From NCBI GenBank assembly GCA_963663145.1, contig OY760134.1:2852001-2916000 (forward strand): DNA of 64,000 nucleotides. The letters run 5' to 3'. A program made the position numbers and the translations under genes. Positions 8,492 through 17,027 of this stretch are shown here, piece by piece. This stretch comes from Azotimanducus sp963663145 (GTDB lineage: Bacteria; Pseudomonadota; Gammaproteobacteria; Pseudomonadales; Azotimanducaceae). The notes beneath the pieces are model-generated. The model made no database searches. It was not told where the DNA came from and saw only the letters and a program-made list of their open reading frames with translations. The first letter of the stretch is position 1. The number at the start of each line of letters is the position of its first letter.

Positions 8492-8637
8492 AAACACTTT
8501 TGATTGATGGATCCGAACGCGAAAATGGAAACTGCCACCAATTAGCGATTTATATTCGGGATTTGATGCAGGGTTTTGGGTGTTCCGTCACGATTATTCA
8601 TCTCCGAAACTATAATATACAACCTTGCGGCCAATGT
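8488..8637 (+). pseudogene. Truncated NADPH-dependent FMN reductase / iron-sulfur flavoprotein
   Basis: GTG at 8488 opens a flavodoxin-like N-terminus: KTLLIDGSERENGNCHQL is the FMN phosphate loop (GS.R..GN), followed by PCGQCN at about residues 45-50. After this point the frame runs into DNA homologous to the 3' end of the M2 peptidase gene, so about three quarters of a normal protein of this family is missing. The Cys-x-x-Cys pair resembles iron-sulfur flavoproteins. Coupling to the chorismate enzymes suggests an ADIC-dehydrogenase-type partner, as in SgcD/SgcG of enediyne biosynthesis. That role is inference. Confidence 0.75.
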
Positions 8638-8830
8638 AATAAGAAGGTCGGCGAGGCGCTCCGGGCGCTCCGGGCGCTCATGCAAAAAGGGGCGACAGCC
8701 AACCCTGGAAGGACACCTCGAAGAACTCACCGGCAGCCGAGAAATGGGCGCAAGCGCCATCATCGACTACTTCGCGCCCTTGATGGAGTGGCTGGAAAAG
8801 GACAACGACGGGCGACAGTGCGGGGTGTAG
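8638..8830 (+). pseudogene. 3' fragment of an M2 peptidase gene (duplicate of 2212-2395)
   Basis: The bases from AATAAGAAGG to the TAG at 8828-8830 match the last about 185 bases of the M2 peptidase gene. After a 9-bp tandem duplication (GCGCTCCGG twice, near 8657-8674) and small indels, the frame reads LEELTGSREM then ASAIIDYFAPLM and WLEKDN.GRQCGV, nearly identical to the intact protein's C-terminus. There is no start and no zinc motif. It marks the right border of the island and is either a relic of a tandem paralogue or a duplication made on insertion. Confidence 0.9.
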
Positions 8831-8905
8831 TGTTTTGTTTTGCATGTCGTAGCAGGTTCAAGTACACTGCCTCGCTGTTTTGACTGCTGACCGCCAATAC
8901 ACCCA

Positions 8906-9121
8906 ATGCCATCTGTCAAGGTGAGGGAGAACGAACCATTTGATGTCGCCTTGCGGCGTTTCAAGCGCGCTTGTGAGAAAGCTGGAATACTTGCCGAGGC
9001 GAGGCGGCGGGAAGCCTATGAGAAACCCACAACGGCCCGCAAGCGCCAATCGGCCGCTGCGGTAAAGCGCCACCAGAAGAAGCTGCAACGCGAATCGCGA
9101 CGTTTTGAGCGCATGTACTGA
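8906..9121 (+). CDS. rpsU: 30S ribosomal protein S21
   Basis: The 71-residue basic protein begins MPSVKVRENEPFDVALRRF and continues with the typical KRACEKAGILAEARRREAYEKP of bacterial S21, a small-subunit protein near the anti-Shine-Dalgarno end of 16S rRNA. Length and charge pattern match the family throughout. There is no clear Shine-Dalgarno before the ATG, as is common for rpsU. It stands alone here, not next to dnaG. A possible terminator hairpin follows at 9136-9168. Confidence 0.97.
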   Translation: MPSVKVRENEPFDVALRRFKRACEKAGILAEARRREAYEKPTTARKRQSAAAVKRHQKKLQRESRRFERMY

Positions 9122-9135
9122 GCCGAATCAATGAG

Positions 9136-9168
9136 TTGCCCGCTTCTTCTTAAGTGTGGGCAATCTTT
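9136..9168 (+). terminator. Possible terminator after rpsU
   Basis: TTGCCCGC (9136-9143) pairs with GTGGGCAA (9156-9163) in an 8-bp stem with one G-U pair and a 12-nt loop, followed by TCTTT. The loop is large and the T-run short, so strength is uncertain. Confidence 0.4.
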
Positions 9169-9192
9169 GGCTAGCTTCAATCCTGATTGACC

Positions 9193-11286
9193 ATGACTGA
9201 CCCTCTCGCAGTCTCGGGAGACTTGCGCGCGCTGGTGCCGCCTCCGGTCGCATCGAAAAAACCCCATTCGGCCAAGCACCACGGCAAAACACTTGAAGAC
9301 CCTTGGCATTGGTTGAGGGATGTGGGCTATCCCAAGGTCGAAGACGCGCAAATCCTCGCGCACTTGCGTGCCGAGAACGACTATTTCGATGCCGTCATGT
9401 CGCCGCATGAGGGCCTAAGGGAGCGCTTGTTTCAAGAGATCAAGGCGAGACACATTGAAGACGAATCCTGCGTACCCTATCGGGACGGGAGATTTCTCTA
9501 TCAATGGCGCTTCGCGAAGGGTGCCGAATACTGCACCTGGTGGCGGCAGTCGGTTTATGGAGACCGGCCTTGGGAATGCTTCTTGAACGTGCCCGAACTC
9601 GCCGAGAGCTATGAGTATTTTGACTTGGACGGATGGGATATTAATCCCGATGGCTCGCTCCTTGTCTGGTCCATAGACACGAGTGGCTCCGAGAGATACA
9701 AGGCATTCCTAAGACCAGTCGACAGTGAAGAAACGCGCCAGCTTGATTTGCCTGAAATCTCCGGTACGCCCCTATTCGCTATGGACGGGGACAGCCTCCT
9801 GTATCTGGTGGTGAACGAGCAGTGGCGTCCTTGGCAGGTGTGGGTGCATTCCCTCTCAGGAATCCGAGCCGATCGGTGCATCTATGAGGAGTCCGATGAG
9901 CGGTTTCGGGTAAGCCTCGACATAACCCGCTCCGAGAAGTACTTGCTGATTTCGACCGGAGACCACACCACCAACGAATGCCTCGTGGTTCCCGCTGATG
10001 CGCCCCTTGAAGCGCCGAGGGCCGTATCTCCGAGAAGGCAAGGCTGCCAATACTCGGTGGACCACGCCCACAACCGCTTTTATGTTCTCATCAACGACAC
10101 GCACGAGAATTTTCGTCTCGTGTCAACCCCGGAATTGGCGCTTGAATCAAGTAACTGGCGAGAAGAGATCGCCGCGAGCGATTCGGTCTATCTACAAGAA
10201 GTCGATGCTTTCGAGCAGTGGTTGGTCGTGAGTGAAATGGCCGATGCATTGGATAGGATTCGCATCCGAGATTATGCCGGTAATGAACATTGGGTCGAGT
10301 TCCCGGAAAGCGTCTACTCGGCGAGCCTCGGTGACGTGCCGGCCTTTGATGCGGACAAACTGCGAATCGAATACGAATCCATGGTGACGCCTGAAACCAC
10401 CTTCGACTATGTGCCCGGGGAATGCCGCCTTGTGAAGCTCAAGACCCAGGAGGTGCCAGGATACGATGCTTCGCGATTCGAAACCCGACGGCTGTGGGCC
10501 GAAGCTCGCGACGGCAAGCGCATTCCCGTGTCCTTGGTGTCTCTCAAGCAACTGGAGGAACCGCCAGGCCCCCTTCACCTCTATGGATACGGCGCCTACG
10601 GGATGGGGATGCCGCCCGCATTCAGCCTTTCGCGCATCTCCCTGCTGGAACGGGGTTTCACCTTCGCCATCGCGCATATTCGAGGTGGCGATGAACTTGG
10701 GCGCGGCTGGTACCTTGATGGCAAACTCGACAAACGCCAAAACACCTTCAATGATTTTGTTGACGTGGCGCGGCATCTGATCGAGGTCGGCGAAACCGCA
10801 GCTGGGCGAATCGCCATCTCAGGCGGCAGCGCGGGCGGCGAACTCATGGGCGCGGTGCTCAATCAAGCACCGGAGCTCTGGGGCGCGGTGGTGGCGCATG
10901 TCCCCTTCGTGGATGTCCTCAACACCATGCTCGATGCCGACTTGCCGCTCACGCCGCCTGAATGGGACGAATGGGGAAATCCAATCAAGGATGCAGAGGC
11001 CTATGACTTGATTGCTTCCTACTGCCCCTATACGCAGACGTCAAGCAAAGCCTACCCGCCAATTCTGGTGACCGCCGGCCTCAATGATCCTCGCGTCACC
11101 TATTGGGAGCCAGCCAAGTGGGTGGCCAAACTTCGTCATGTCAAGACCGACCAGAACATCCTGCTGCTCAAGACCAACATGGGTGCCGGACACGCCGGCA
11201 AGACCGGCAGATTCGAGCGCCTGCGCGAGGTCGCCGACGAGCAAGCCTTTATCCTGCTGGCGATGCGGATGCCCGAGAGCGACTAA
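9193..11286 (+). CDS. Oligopeptidase B (protease II, family S9A)
   Basis: This 697-residue serine oligopeptidase cleaves short peptides after Arg or Lys in the cytoplasm. An N-terminal seven-bladed propeller region is followed by the alpha/beta-hydrolase domain. The triad is Ser546 in SGGSAGG, Asp632 in NDPRV and His667 in GAGHAGKTGRF, offset by about 14 residues from the E. coli enzyme. DPWHWLRD near residue 35 is a family hallmark. A TTG at 9187 is also in frame, but ATG 9193 is preferred. The substrate-charge Glu pair was not checked residue by residue. Confidence 0.93.
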   Translation: MTDPLAVSGDLRALVPPPVASKKPHSAKHHGKTLEDPWHWLRDVGYPKVEDAQILAHLRAENDYFDAVMSPHEGLRERLFQEIKARHIEDESCVPYRDGRFLYQWRFAKGAEYCTWWRQSVYGDRPWECFLNVPELAESYEYFDLDGWDINPDGSLLVWSIDTSGSERYKAFLRPVDSEETRQLDLPEISGTPLFAMDGDSLLYLVVNEQWRPWQVWVHSLSGIRADRCIYEESDERFRVSLDITRSEKYLLISTGDHTTNECLVVPADAPLEAPRAVSPRRQGCQYSVDHAHNRFYVLINDTHENFRLVSTPELALESSNWREEIAASDSVYLQEVDAFEQWLVVSEMADALDRIRIRDYAGNEHWVEFPESVYSASLGDVPAFDADKLRIEYESMVTPETTFDYVPGECRLVKLKTQEVPGYDASRFETRRLWAEARDGKRIPVSLVSLKQLEEPPGPLHLYGYGAYGMGMPPAFSLSRISLLERGFTFAIAHIRGGDELGRGWYLDGKLDKRQNTFNDFVDVARHLIEVGETAAGRIAISGGSAGGELMGAVLNQAPELWGAVVAHVPFVDVLNTMLDADLPLTPPEWDEWGNPIKDAEAYDLIASYCPYTQTSSKAYPPILVTAGLNDPRVTYWEPAKWVAKLRHVKTDQNILLLKTNMGAGHAGKTGRFERLREVADEQAFILLAMRMPESD

Positions 11287-11308
11287 TTTGTCTCTTGGGT
11301 GTGGGGCG

Positions 11309-11941
11309 CTACCAGCGAAGCACCCTCTGCGCAGCTGGCCGGGCACGGTAGTCCCGATCCCAAGCACGTAACAGCGGACGGTCTCCAAACACATCCGCTT
11401 CGATGAAGCGCAGGAACTGCAATGAAGCCTGCAGGGTGAAGTCCGCAATGGAGACTTGTTCGCCGAGCAGCAATGGTCCGCCGTCAGAGAGCAACTGTTC
11501 CAGATAGTCGAGGGGTGTCTGTAGGTTGGCGTACAACTCGGCCGCCTTTTCGCGGTTTGGCGGCAGGCCGAGCGGCGACTTTGTCGCATGCACGTAGGCA
11601 CCCATGGGATTCGCTACGCGCAGGTCGACGATGCGTTCAACATCGCGTGCTCTCGCCCGTTCCTCTGGTCCGCCACGCAACAGCGCTCCATCGGAAAATT
11701 TCTCCTCCAGATACTGAATGATGGCCAAGGACTCCAAAATATGAGTGCCATCGTCCAACTCCAAGGTCGGAAGGGTGCCGAACGGGTTGCGCGCCAAGTG
11801 TTCGGGTTCCTTGTGCCGACCCTTGAGCGTATTGACCACGATTTGTTCAATGCCCATGTTCGCGCCAAGTTCTTCGCGCTCGGCAATGTAGAGCATGACC
11901 TTCGTTGGGTTGGGCGCCAACGGCACCATGAACAGCTTCAT
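11309..11941 (-). CDS. Glutathione S-transferase family protein
   Basis: The 210-residue protein has an N-terminal thioredoxin-like domain beginning MKLFMVPLAPNPTKVML, with NPFGTLPTLELDDG (cis-Pro loop) and ESLAIIQYLE (glutathione gamma-glutamyl contact, E-S). The C-terminal all-helical domain contains GEQVSIADFTLQASL, the N-capping box of GSTs. The catalytic Ser/Cys/Tyr is not obvious in the first helix, where N-P-T replaces the usual S-P/C-P, so detoxification or a ligand role are both possible. It is convergent with oligopeptidase B and lies downstream of malate synthase G. Confidence 0.88.
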   Translation of the reverse strand: MKLFMVPLAPNPTKVMLYIAEREELGANMGIEQIVVNTLKGRHKEPEHLARNPFGTLPTLELDDGTHILESLAIIQYLEEKFSDGALLRGGPEERARARDVERIVDLRVANPMGAYVHATKSPLGLPPNREKAAELYANLQTPLDYLEQLLSDGGPLLLGEQVSIADFTLQASLQFLRFIEADVFGDRPLLRAWDRDYRARPAAQRVLRW

Positions 11942-11987
11942 CTAGCGTTGCTCGGTGAATTCCACAAACGAGTCCGGCAGTCTGCCG

Positions 11988-14177
11988 CTAACCATTTTCC
12001 CGCGCCAAGAACTCGCGCCGCCTGCGGATGAGAATGTGCTCCGTGTAGCCATTGGGTTGCTTGCGCCCGTCAAACACCAGCTCCAGGGCGGCCTGAAAGG
12101 CGATGCTGGACTCGAAGTCCGGCGCCATTTTGCGGTAGTTGCGGTCGCCCTCGTTCTGGGCATCCACCACCGCCGCCATTCTGCGCAGGGTCTCAATCAC
12201 CTGCTGGTCATTGACCAGTCCGTGATGTAGCCAGTTGGCCATGTGCTGCGAAGAAATTCTCAAGGTCGCCCGGTCTTCCATGAGGCCGACATTGTTGATA
12301 TCCGGAACCTTCGAACAGCCTACCCCCTGCTCCACCCAACGCACGACATAGCCGAGTATGCCTTGGGCGTTGTTGTCGAGTTCACGCTGAATCTCTTCTT
12401 CGGAAAGCACTCGGTCGCCGAGCAGGGGTGGGTAGAGGAGATCGTCCAATTGTGTGCTGGTTCGGTCCGTGATTTCCGACTGGCGCGCCGCGACATCCAC
12501 CTCAAGATAATGCAGCGCATGCAGGGTGGCGGCGGTCGGCGAAGGCACCCAGGCGCAGCTTGCGCCAGCGAGCGGATGGCCCGACTTGGTGTCCAACATG
12601 GCGCGCATCTCATCCGGCATGGCCCACATGCCCTTGCCAATCTGTGCGCGGCCCGCCATGCCGCTGTCGAGACCCATATCAACGTTCCAATCCTCATAGG
12701 CAAGCATCCATCGGGCACTCTTGATTTCGGGCTTCGGTAGCATGGGGCCGGCTTCCATCGAGGTGTGAATCTCATCGCCGGTGCGATCAAGAAACCCGGT
12801 ATTGATGAAGATGAGGCGCTCTCGGGCGGCGTGAATGCACTGGGAGAGGTTGAGCGTTGTGCGCCTCTCCTCGTCCATCACGCCAATCTTGAGTGTATTC
12901 CTGGGCAATCCTAAGCGCTCTTCAATGAAGGCGAATATCTCCACCGACAGATTGACTTCCTCGGCGCCGTGGTGCTTGGGCTTGACGATGTACATGCTCG
13001 CGTGGCGGCTGTTGCCGCAGCCTTTTCCTTTCAAGTCATGCAAGGCCCCGAGAACGGTAATCACTGCATCGAGCAATGTTTCCGCAATGGGCGCTCCATT
13101 CGAGTCCAATACCGCATCGGTGGAAATGTGCGCACCGACGTGGCGTACCAGCATAAGGCTTAGCCCATTGAGCACCAGATCGGAGCCATCTACAGCGAGA
13201 TACTCGCGGTCCGGATTGAGCCGCCGCTCGATTTGCTGGCCTGCCTTCTCGAAGGTCTCGACGAGATCCCCGCGCATGAGTCTGCACCAGTTTCGGTAGA
13301 CGCGCAGTTTGTCTGACGCATTGACCGCAGCTACTGAATCCTCACAATCCATGATGGTGCTCAAGGCCGACTCCATGATGATGTCGGACACGCCCGCCTT
13401 GTCCACGCCCCCCACGGCTGAGCCCGAATCAATCACCACGTCCAAGTGCAGGCCATTCTTTCGCAGCAAGATGTTCGCGAGTGTCGAACCGGAAGCACGA
13501 TAGCCAACGAGTTGATTCGGGTCACGCAGACCAGTCGCTGAGCCATCATCGAGTTTCGCGCGCAAGGCGCTGACCTCTCCGTTCTCGTCGAGTGAGTAGC
13601 GGCTCACACTTTTGTGGCTTCCGCCTTGCAATGGAAAGTGCTGATCCAGGAGGCGCCGCGCTTCGGCAATGACCAGTTCGCCTCGCGCCGGATTGTAGGA
13701 GGTGCCTCGCTCATGTCCGGGTGACTCAGGAATCACATCGGTCCCATAGAGCGCATCGTAGAGGCTGCCCCAGCGCGCATTGGCTGCGTTCAGCGCGTAT
13801 CTTGCATTGTCCACCGGCACCACAAGTTGGGGTCCCGAGATTCGTGCAATCTCGTCGTCAACATTGCTGGTTGAAATCTCGAAGTTCGAGGGCCCCTCGT
13901 CCAAATATCCGATTTGCTTCAGAAACGCCGTCCAGTCGGATGGCGAAGGCGCAATGGGCCGCGATTTGAGCCATGCATCAATCTCGGCTTGCAGCGAATC
14001 GCGCTTGTCGAGCAAGGCTTGATTCTTCGGCCCGAATTCGCGCAGCACTTCGGCGAGCGTGTGCCAAACCATATCGCGATCAACGCCCGTGCCAAGCGCA
14101 AACTCGTCGCGCACGGCCTCGTAGAGTGCTTTGTCGACTTTCAGCCCTGCAATCTCAATCCTGTCTGCTGACGCCAC
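11988..14177 (-). CDS. glcB: Malate synthase G
   Basis: The 729-residue length is that of the monomeric G isoform, which condenses glyoxylate and acetyl-CoA into malate in the glyoxylate/glycolate pathway. Key stretches are MDCEDSVAAVNASDK (metal/glyoxylate site), LNGLSLMLVRHVGAH, NTLKIGVMDEERRTTLNL and, near the C-terminus, SEITDRTSTQLDDLLYPPLL. The ending matches full-length enzymes. No isocitrate lyase is in the window, so glyoxylate may come from glycolate or purine/allantoin-like catabolism. It is divergent from the epoxide hydrolase. Confidence 0.96.
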   Translation of the reverse strand: MASADRIEIAGLKVDKALYEAVRDEFALGTGVDRDMVWHTLAEVLREFGPKNQALLDKRDSLQAEIDAWLKSRPIAPSPSDWTAFLKQIGYLDEGPSNFEISTSNVDDEIARISGPQLVVPVDNARYALNAANARWGSLYDALYGTDVIPESPGHERGTSYNPARGELVIAEARRLLDQHFPLQGGSHKSVSRYSLDENGEVSALRAKLDDGSATGLRDPNQLVGYRASGSTLANILLRKNGLHLDVVIDSGSAVGGVDKAGVSDIIMESALSTIMDCEDSVAAVNASDKLRVYRNWCRLMRGDLVETFEKAGQQIERRLNPDREYLAVDGSDLVLNGLSLMLVRHVGAHISTDAVLDSNGAPIAETLLDAVITVLGALHDLKGKGCGNSRHASMYIVKPKHHGAEEVNLSVEIFAFIEERLGLPRNTLKIGVMDEERRTTLNLSQCIHAARERLIFINTGFLDRTGDEIHTSMEAGPMLPKPEIKSARWMLAYEDWNVDMGLDSGMAGRAQIGKGMWAMPDEMRAMLDTKSGHPLAGASCAWVPSPTAATLHALHYLEVDVAARQSEITDRTSTQLDDLLYPPLLGDRVLSEEEIQRELDNNAQGILGYVVRWVEQGVGCSKVPDINNVGLMEDRATLRISSQHMANWLHHGLVNDQQVIETLRRMAAVVDAQNEGDRNYRKMAPDFESSIAFQAALELVFDGRKQPNGYTEHILIRRRREFLARENG

Positions 14178-14288
14178 CTAGATTTTCACCGAAAAAATGA
14201 GTGAGAATCATACGTGAGTATGTCCCGTCCAGGCGCCGCTAAGATTCATGGCAACATAAGCGCTCAGCCAAGGACGAACAACCGACAG

Positions 14289-15236
14289 ATGAGCACCGCG
14301 AACAGCCCAAACTTCCCGCCTGCCGAACGCATTAAGACCAACGGCATCGAACTCTCGGTGCACAGCGTCGGCGAGGGCAAACCGCTCGTGCTCTGCCACG
14401 GCTGGCCGGAGATCGCCTATTCTTGGCGGCACCAAGTGGCGCCCTTGGTGGATGCCGGCTACCAACTCATCATCCCCAACGGCCGAGGCTACGAAACAAG
14501 CGACGCCCCCGACCAGGTCGAAGCCTATGACATGGAGCACCTATGTTTGGACCTTCTGGGCCTGCTCGATCATTTCGGCCATCAAGAGGCGGTCTTTGTC
14601 GGACACGACTGGGGCGCGATCGTGGTATGGAACCTGGCGCTCGTGCACCCGGAGCGGGTGTCGGGGGTCATCAACCTGAGCGTGCCCTTCATGCGCCGAG
14701 GCCCACGGGAGTGGGTGGGATTTTGGGAAGAAGTCCTCGGCGCCGACTTCTACATAGTGCACTTCAATCGGCAGCCAGGCGTGGCAGATGCCGTTTTTGC
14801 AGAGAATCCGCGCAGGTTCCTAGGCAACCTCTACCGCACCAAGACGTGGCTCGAACCGGCTGCGGAGACACCCCCGGGAATGCCACTCATTCATCTTGCC
14901 AGAGACGAGACGGAGCGCGGAGAATTAATGATGAGCGAAGCGGAACTCGACGTGTTCGTGCGCGCCTTCGAATCGAGCGGATTCACCGGCGGCCTCAACT
15001 GGTACAGGAATTTCACCCGCAACTGGCACCTCAGCGCAGACTATCCAGAGCGAATCGAGCAGCCCACGCTCATGATCTATGGCGACTACGACTTGGTGCC
15101 CAAAGGGACGAATCTTGGCGACATAGTGCCGTGCGTGGAAGAGCATTCTCTGCCCTGCGGGCACTGGATTCAGCAAGAATGCCCTGAAGAGACGAACAGG
15201 CTAATGCTGGATTGGTTGCGGCGACATTATTCGTAG
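14289..15236 (+). CDS. Soluble epoxide hydrolase-like alpha/beta hydrolase
   Basis: The protein has about 315 residues from the ATG at 14289; an in-frame ATG at 14214 would add 25 polar residues that do not look like family sequence. HGWPEIAYSWRHQ is the oxyanion HGxP motif. GHDWGA carries the nucleophile Asp107, GDYD supplies the acid Asp268, and CGHWIQQECPEE has the His292 base. An Asp nucleophile with a lid tyrosine (NWYRNF) is typical of epoxide hydrolases, which convert epoxides to diols, rather than of Ser esterases. The 3' end overlaps the convergent methyltransferase gene by 10 bases. Confidence 0.88.
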   Translation: MSTANSPNFPPAERIKTNGIELSVHSVGEGKPLVLCHGWPEIAYSWRHQVAPLVDAGYQLIIPNGRGYETSDAPDQVEAYDMEHLCLDLLGLLDHFGHQEAVFVGHDWGAIVVWNLALVHPERVSGVINLSVPFMRRGPREWVGFWEEVLGADFYIVHFNRQPGVADAVFAENPRRFLGNLYRTKTWLEPAAETPPGMPLIHLARDETERGELMMSEAELDVFVRAFESSGFTGGLNWYRNFTRNWHLSADYPERIEQPTLMIYGDYDLVPKGTNLGDIVPCVEEHSLPCGHWIQQECPEETNRLMLDWLRRHYS

Positions 15237-16081
15237 TTCAGCCAAAGGCATTCCTGCCGTTCCTGTCTGACTGAATGGCACAACTTTGGCGGCGCATCAA
15301 CTCGACGAAAATTCTTAAGAGTGCTGTCGTATATGGGATTTCTATATCCCGACAAAGCGAATCGTCCTTTGATGTCACGAAGCGCCTCTGTCATTTCCAC
15401 ATGATCTTTATCGCTCATTTCGCCAGCGTAAGCATTGACATCTCCACGGGAATCGTGCGCATAGGGGGGGTCGAGATAGAAGAGCGTTTCAGCGGAATCG
15501 TATCTCTTCAGCACTTCGAGCGCGGGCGCGTTTTCTATTTGAATGCGTAGCAGTCGCTGAACGATTTCCGAAAGTCCCTCCACTGAGCCAAGCCAGCGGG
15601 ACACCGCGCCGGCCATTCCCGCACGGCTGGTGAGGACGCAATGGGCCCACCGGCCTTCACTTGCCTTTTGGGCAAGTCCCGTGCGTGTCTGCCGCGCCCG
15701 TACGTAGAACCTTCGAGCCCGTTCAATAGGGTCAATTTCGCTTGTGGGTTCGCATGCTCGAAAGAGCTCTTCTCTCGAGAAGGGTGTGAGGCCAATCGCC
15801 TGCATGAGCATTTCGCTCGTCTGCGGATCTCGCAGCGTGGCAAAAAAGTTCACCAGTTCGGAGTCGATGTCGTTGTAGGTTTCGACTGGCGCGGGTGCTC
15901 GGTTGATGATGACCGCCGCCGATCCTCCAAACACATCGCAGAAGTGATAAGCGTCTTCCGGCAGGTTTGGCAATATGAAGTCCAAGTGGCTGAACTTGCC
16001 CCCGTACCAGCCGAGCGCGATCATCTTCTTGCGTCTCTGAGACGCATTGCCAACGATGCGGCGAGTCGCTTCCTTTGCCAC
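15227..16081 (-). CDS. Orphan D12-class N6-adenine DNA methyltransferase
   Basis: Motifs of Dam-type D12 enzymes are in order: GWYGGKFSHL (motif X region) near the N-terminus, FCDVFGGSAAVI (motif I, SAM binding), YNDIDSELVNFF (motif II) and FYLDPPYAHDSRG (motif IV, catalytic DPPY). It transfers a methyl group from SAM to adenine N6 in a short DNA site. No restriction endonuclease or specificity subunit is nearby. The start is uncertain: ATG 16081, or ATG 16024 just before IALGWYGGK. It overlaps the epoxide hydrolase 3' end. Such solitary genes are often phage-derived or epigenetic regulators. Confidence 0.88.
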   Translation of the reverse strand: MAKEATRRIVGNASQRRKKMIALGWYGGKFSHLDFILPNLPEDAYHFCDVFGGSAAVIINRAPAPVETYNDIDSELVNFFATLRDPQTSEMLMQAIGLTPFSREELFRACEPTSEIDPIERARRFYVRARQTRTGLAQKASEGRWAHCVLTSRAGMAGAVSRWLGSVEGLSEIVQRLLRIQIENAPALEVLKRYDSAETLFYLDPPYAHDSRGDVNAYAGEMSDKDHVEMTEALRDIKGRFALSGYRNPIYDSTLKNFRRVDAPPKLCHSVRQERQECLWLNYE

Positions 16082-16094
16082 TTCGCCGCTCCGA

Positions 16095-16565
16095 TCAAAA
16101 TATGAACATCAAGAACTGAATAAAGAGCGCCAACATCATCAGGGCGTTGACGAGGAAGCTAATGGCGGAACCGGGTGTGCGCTTGGCGGCATCCGCCATG
16201 TAAGTGCGCGCATAGAGTACGCGACCGACGAGATACAGAAACCCGAGCACCACCGTAATCCACAGGAACACCTCGTTTCCTTGAAGACCCGTGACCACAA
16301 GCAGAATCATGTAGCAAGGCAGAAACACCGCCATCTGTTCCACCGAGTTGGCCTGCACACGAAAAGCCCGCTCGAATTCCGCGTCTCCTGTCGTCGCCGG
16401 CGCCACTATGCCCTTGTCTATGCGCAGTTTGCCAACCCGTATTTGAATCCACATATAGTGGGCAATGACACTGAGGAGTAGGAGAATGCTGAGGGCGACA
16501 AGAGGTTGCGAGAGCAAGACGTACATGAGCAAGACCGTAGATGAAGTGAGGTGAAAGCCTACCAT
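16095..16565 (-). CDS. MAPEG-family membrane protein
   Basis: The protein has four predicted hydrophobic helices and the family hallmark FERAFRVQANSVEQMAVFLP, which places it in the eicosanoid/glutathione metabolism (MAPEG) superfamily. Bacterial members are membrane glutathione transferases or peroxidases of unknown substrate. The start is ambiguous: ATG 16565 (just after the upstream thioesterase stop) or ATG 16526, which begins directly with the first membrane helix. It follows the thioesterase gene by about 12 bases and precedes the D12 methyltransferase, so the three may be co-transcribed. Confidence 0.85.
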   Translation of the reverse strand: MVGFHLTSSTVLLMYVLLSQPLVALSILLLLSVIAHYMWIQIRVGKLRIDKGIVAPATTGDAEFERAFRVQANSVEQMAVFLPCYMILLVVTGLQGNEVFLWITVVLGFLYLVGRVLYARTYMADAAKRTPGSAISFLVNALMMLALFIQFLMFIF

Positions 16566-16576
16566 TGTCGAGCAGG

Positions 16577-16987
16577 CTATTGGCGCATGAATCGCCCTTC
16601 GGCACTGGCGATGAGCCTGTTTCCTTCGCACATACGCGCACTCGCCTGCATGATGGTCAGCCGTCCCTTGGATTCCGTCTGCTTCGCCTCCAAAGCAACT
16701 TGACTCCCTATGGGAAGGCTCGCGGCGTAGCGCACGTTCATCCTCGCGGTGATCACGACTTGCCCCTGTAGATAGTGGTAGTTGGCCATCACATCGTCGA
16801 GCAGGCTGTAGATGATTCCGCCATGCGTCATACTGTTATATCCGCAGTGCTCCCTCGCGGGCGTAAATTCGGCGCGGCACAGCAGAGCGTCTTCGTCGTC
16901 ATTATCAAGTCGAAACTTGACTTTGAGACCTATGGGGTTTTCTGGGCCGCACACGAAACAATGATTGGCAGGGCTATCAAGTCGCAT
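16577..16987 (-). CDS. PaaI-like hotdog thioesterase
   Basis: From ATG 16987 the protein has about 136 residues with a hotdog fold: NHCFVCGPENPIGLKV at the N-terminus, then MTHGGIIYSLLDDVMAN, where His-Gly-Gly starts the central helix and Asp is the usual catalytic acid. Such enzymes hydrolyse acyl- or aryl-CoA thioesters. The frame is open upstream to 17047, but that extension overlaps the divergent Nudix start and lacks family sequence. The neighbouring MAPEG gene begins 12 bases after its stop. Confidence 0.85.
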   Translation of the reverse strand: MRLDSPANHCFVCGPENPIGLKVKFRLDNDDEDALLCRAEFTPAREHCGYNSMTHGGIIYSLLDDVMANYHYLQGQVVITARMNVRYAASLPIGSQVALEAKQTESKGRLTIMQASARMCEGNRLIASAEGRFMRQ

Positions 16988-17027
16988 CACATGGATAAGG
17001 GTTAGGAATGAGGCTGCATTCTCAATC

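Noticed and set aside
8576..8830. 84-residue ORF as an independent gene
   Set aside because: Its second half is the M2 peptidase C-terminus and its first half comes from the flavoprotein gene in another frame, so it is a junction artefact.
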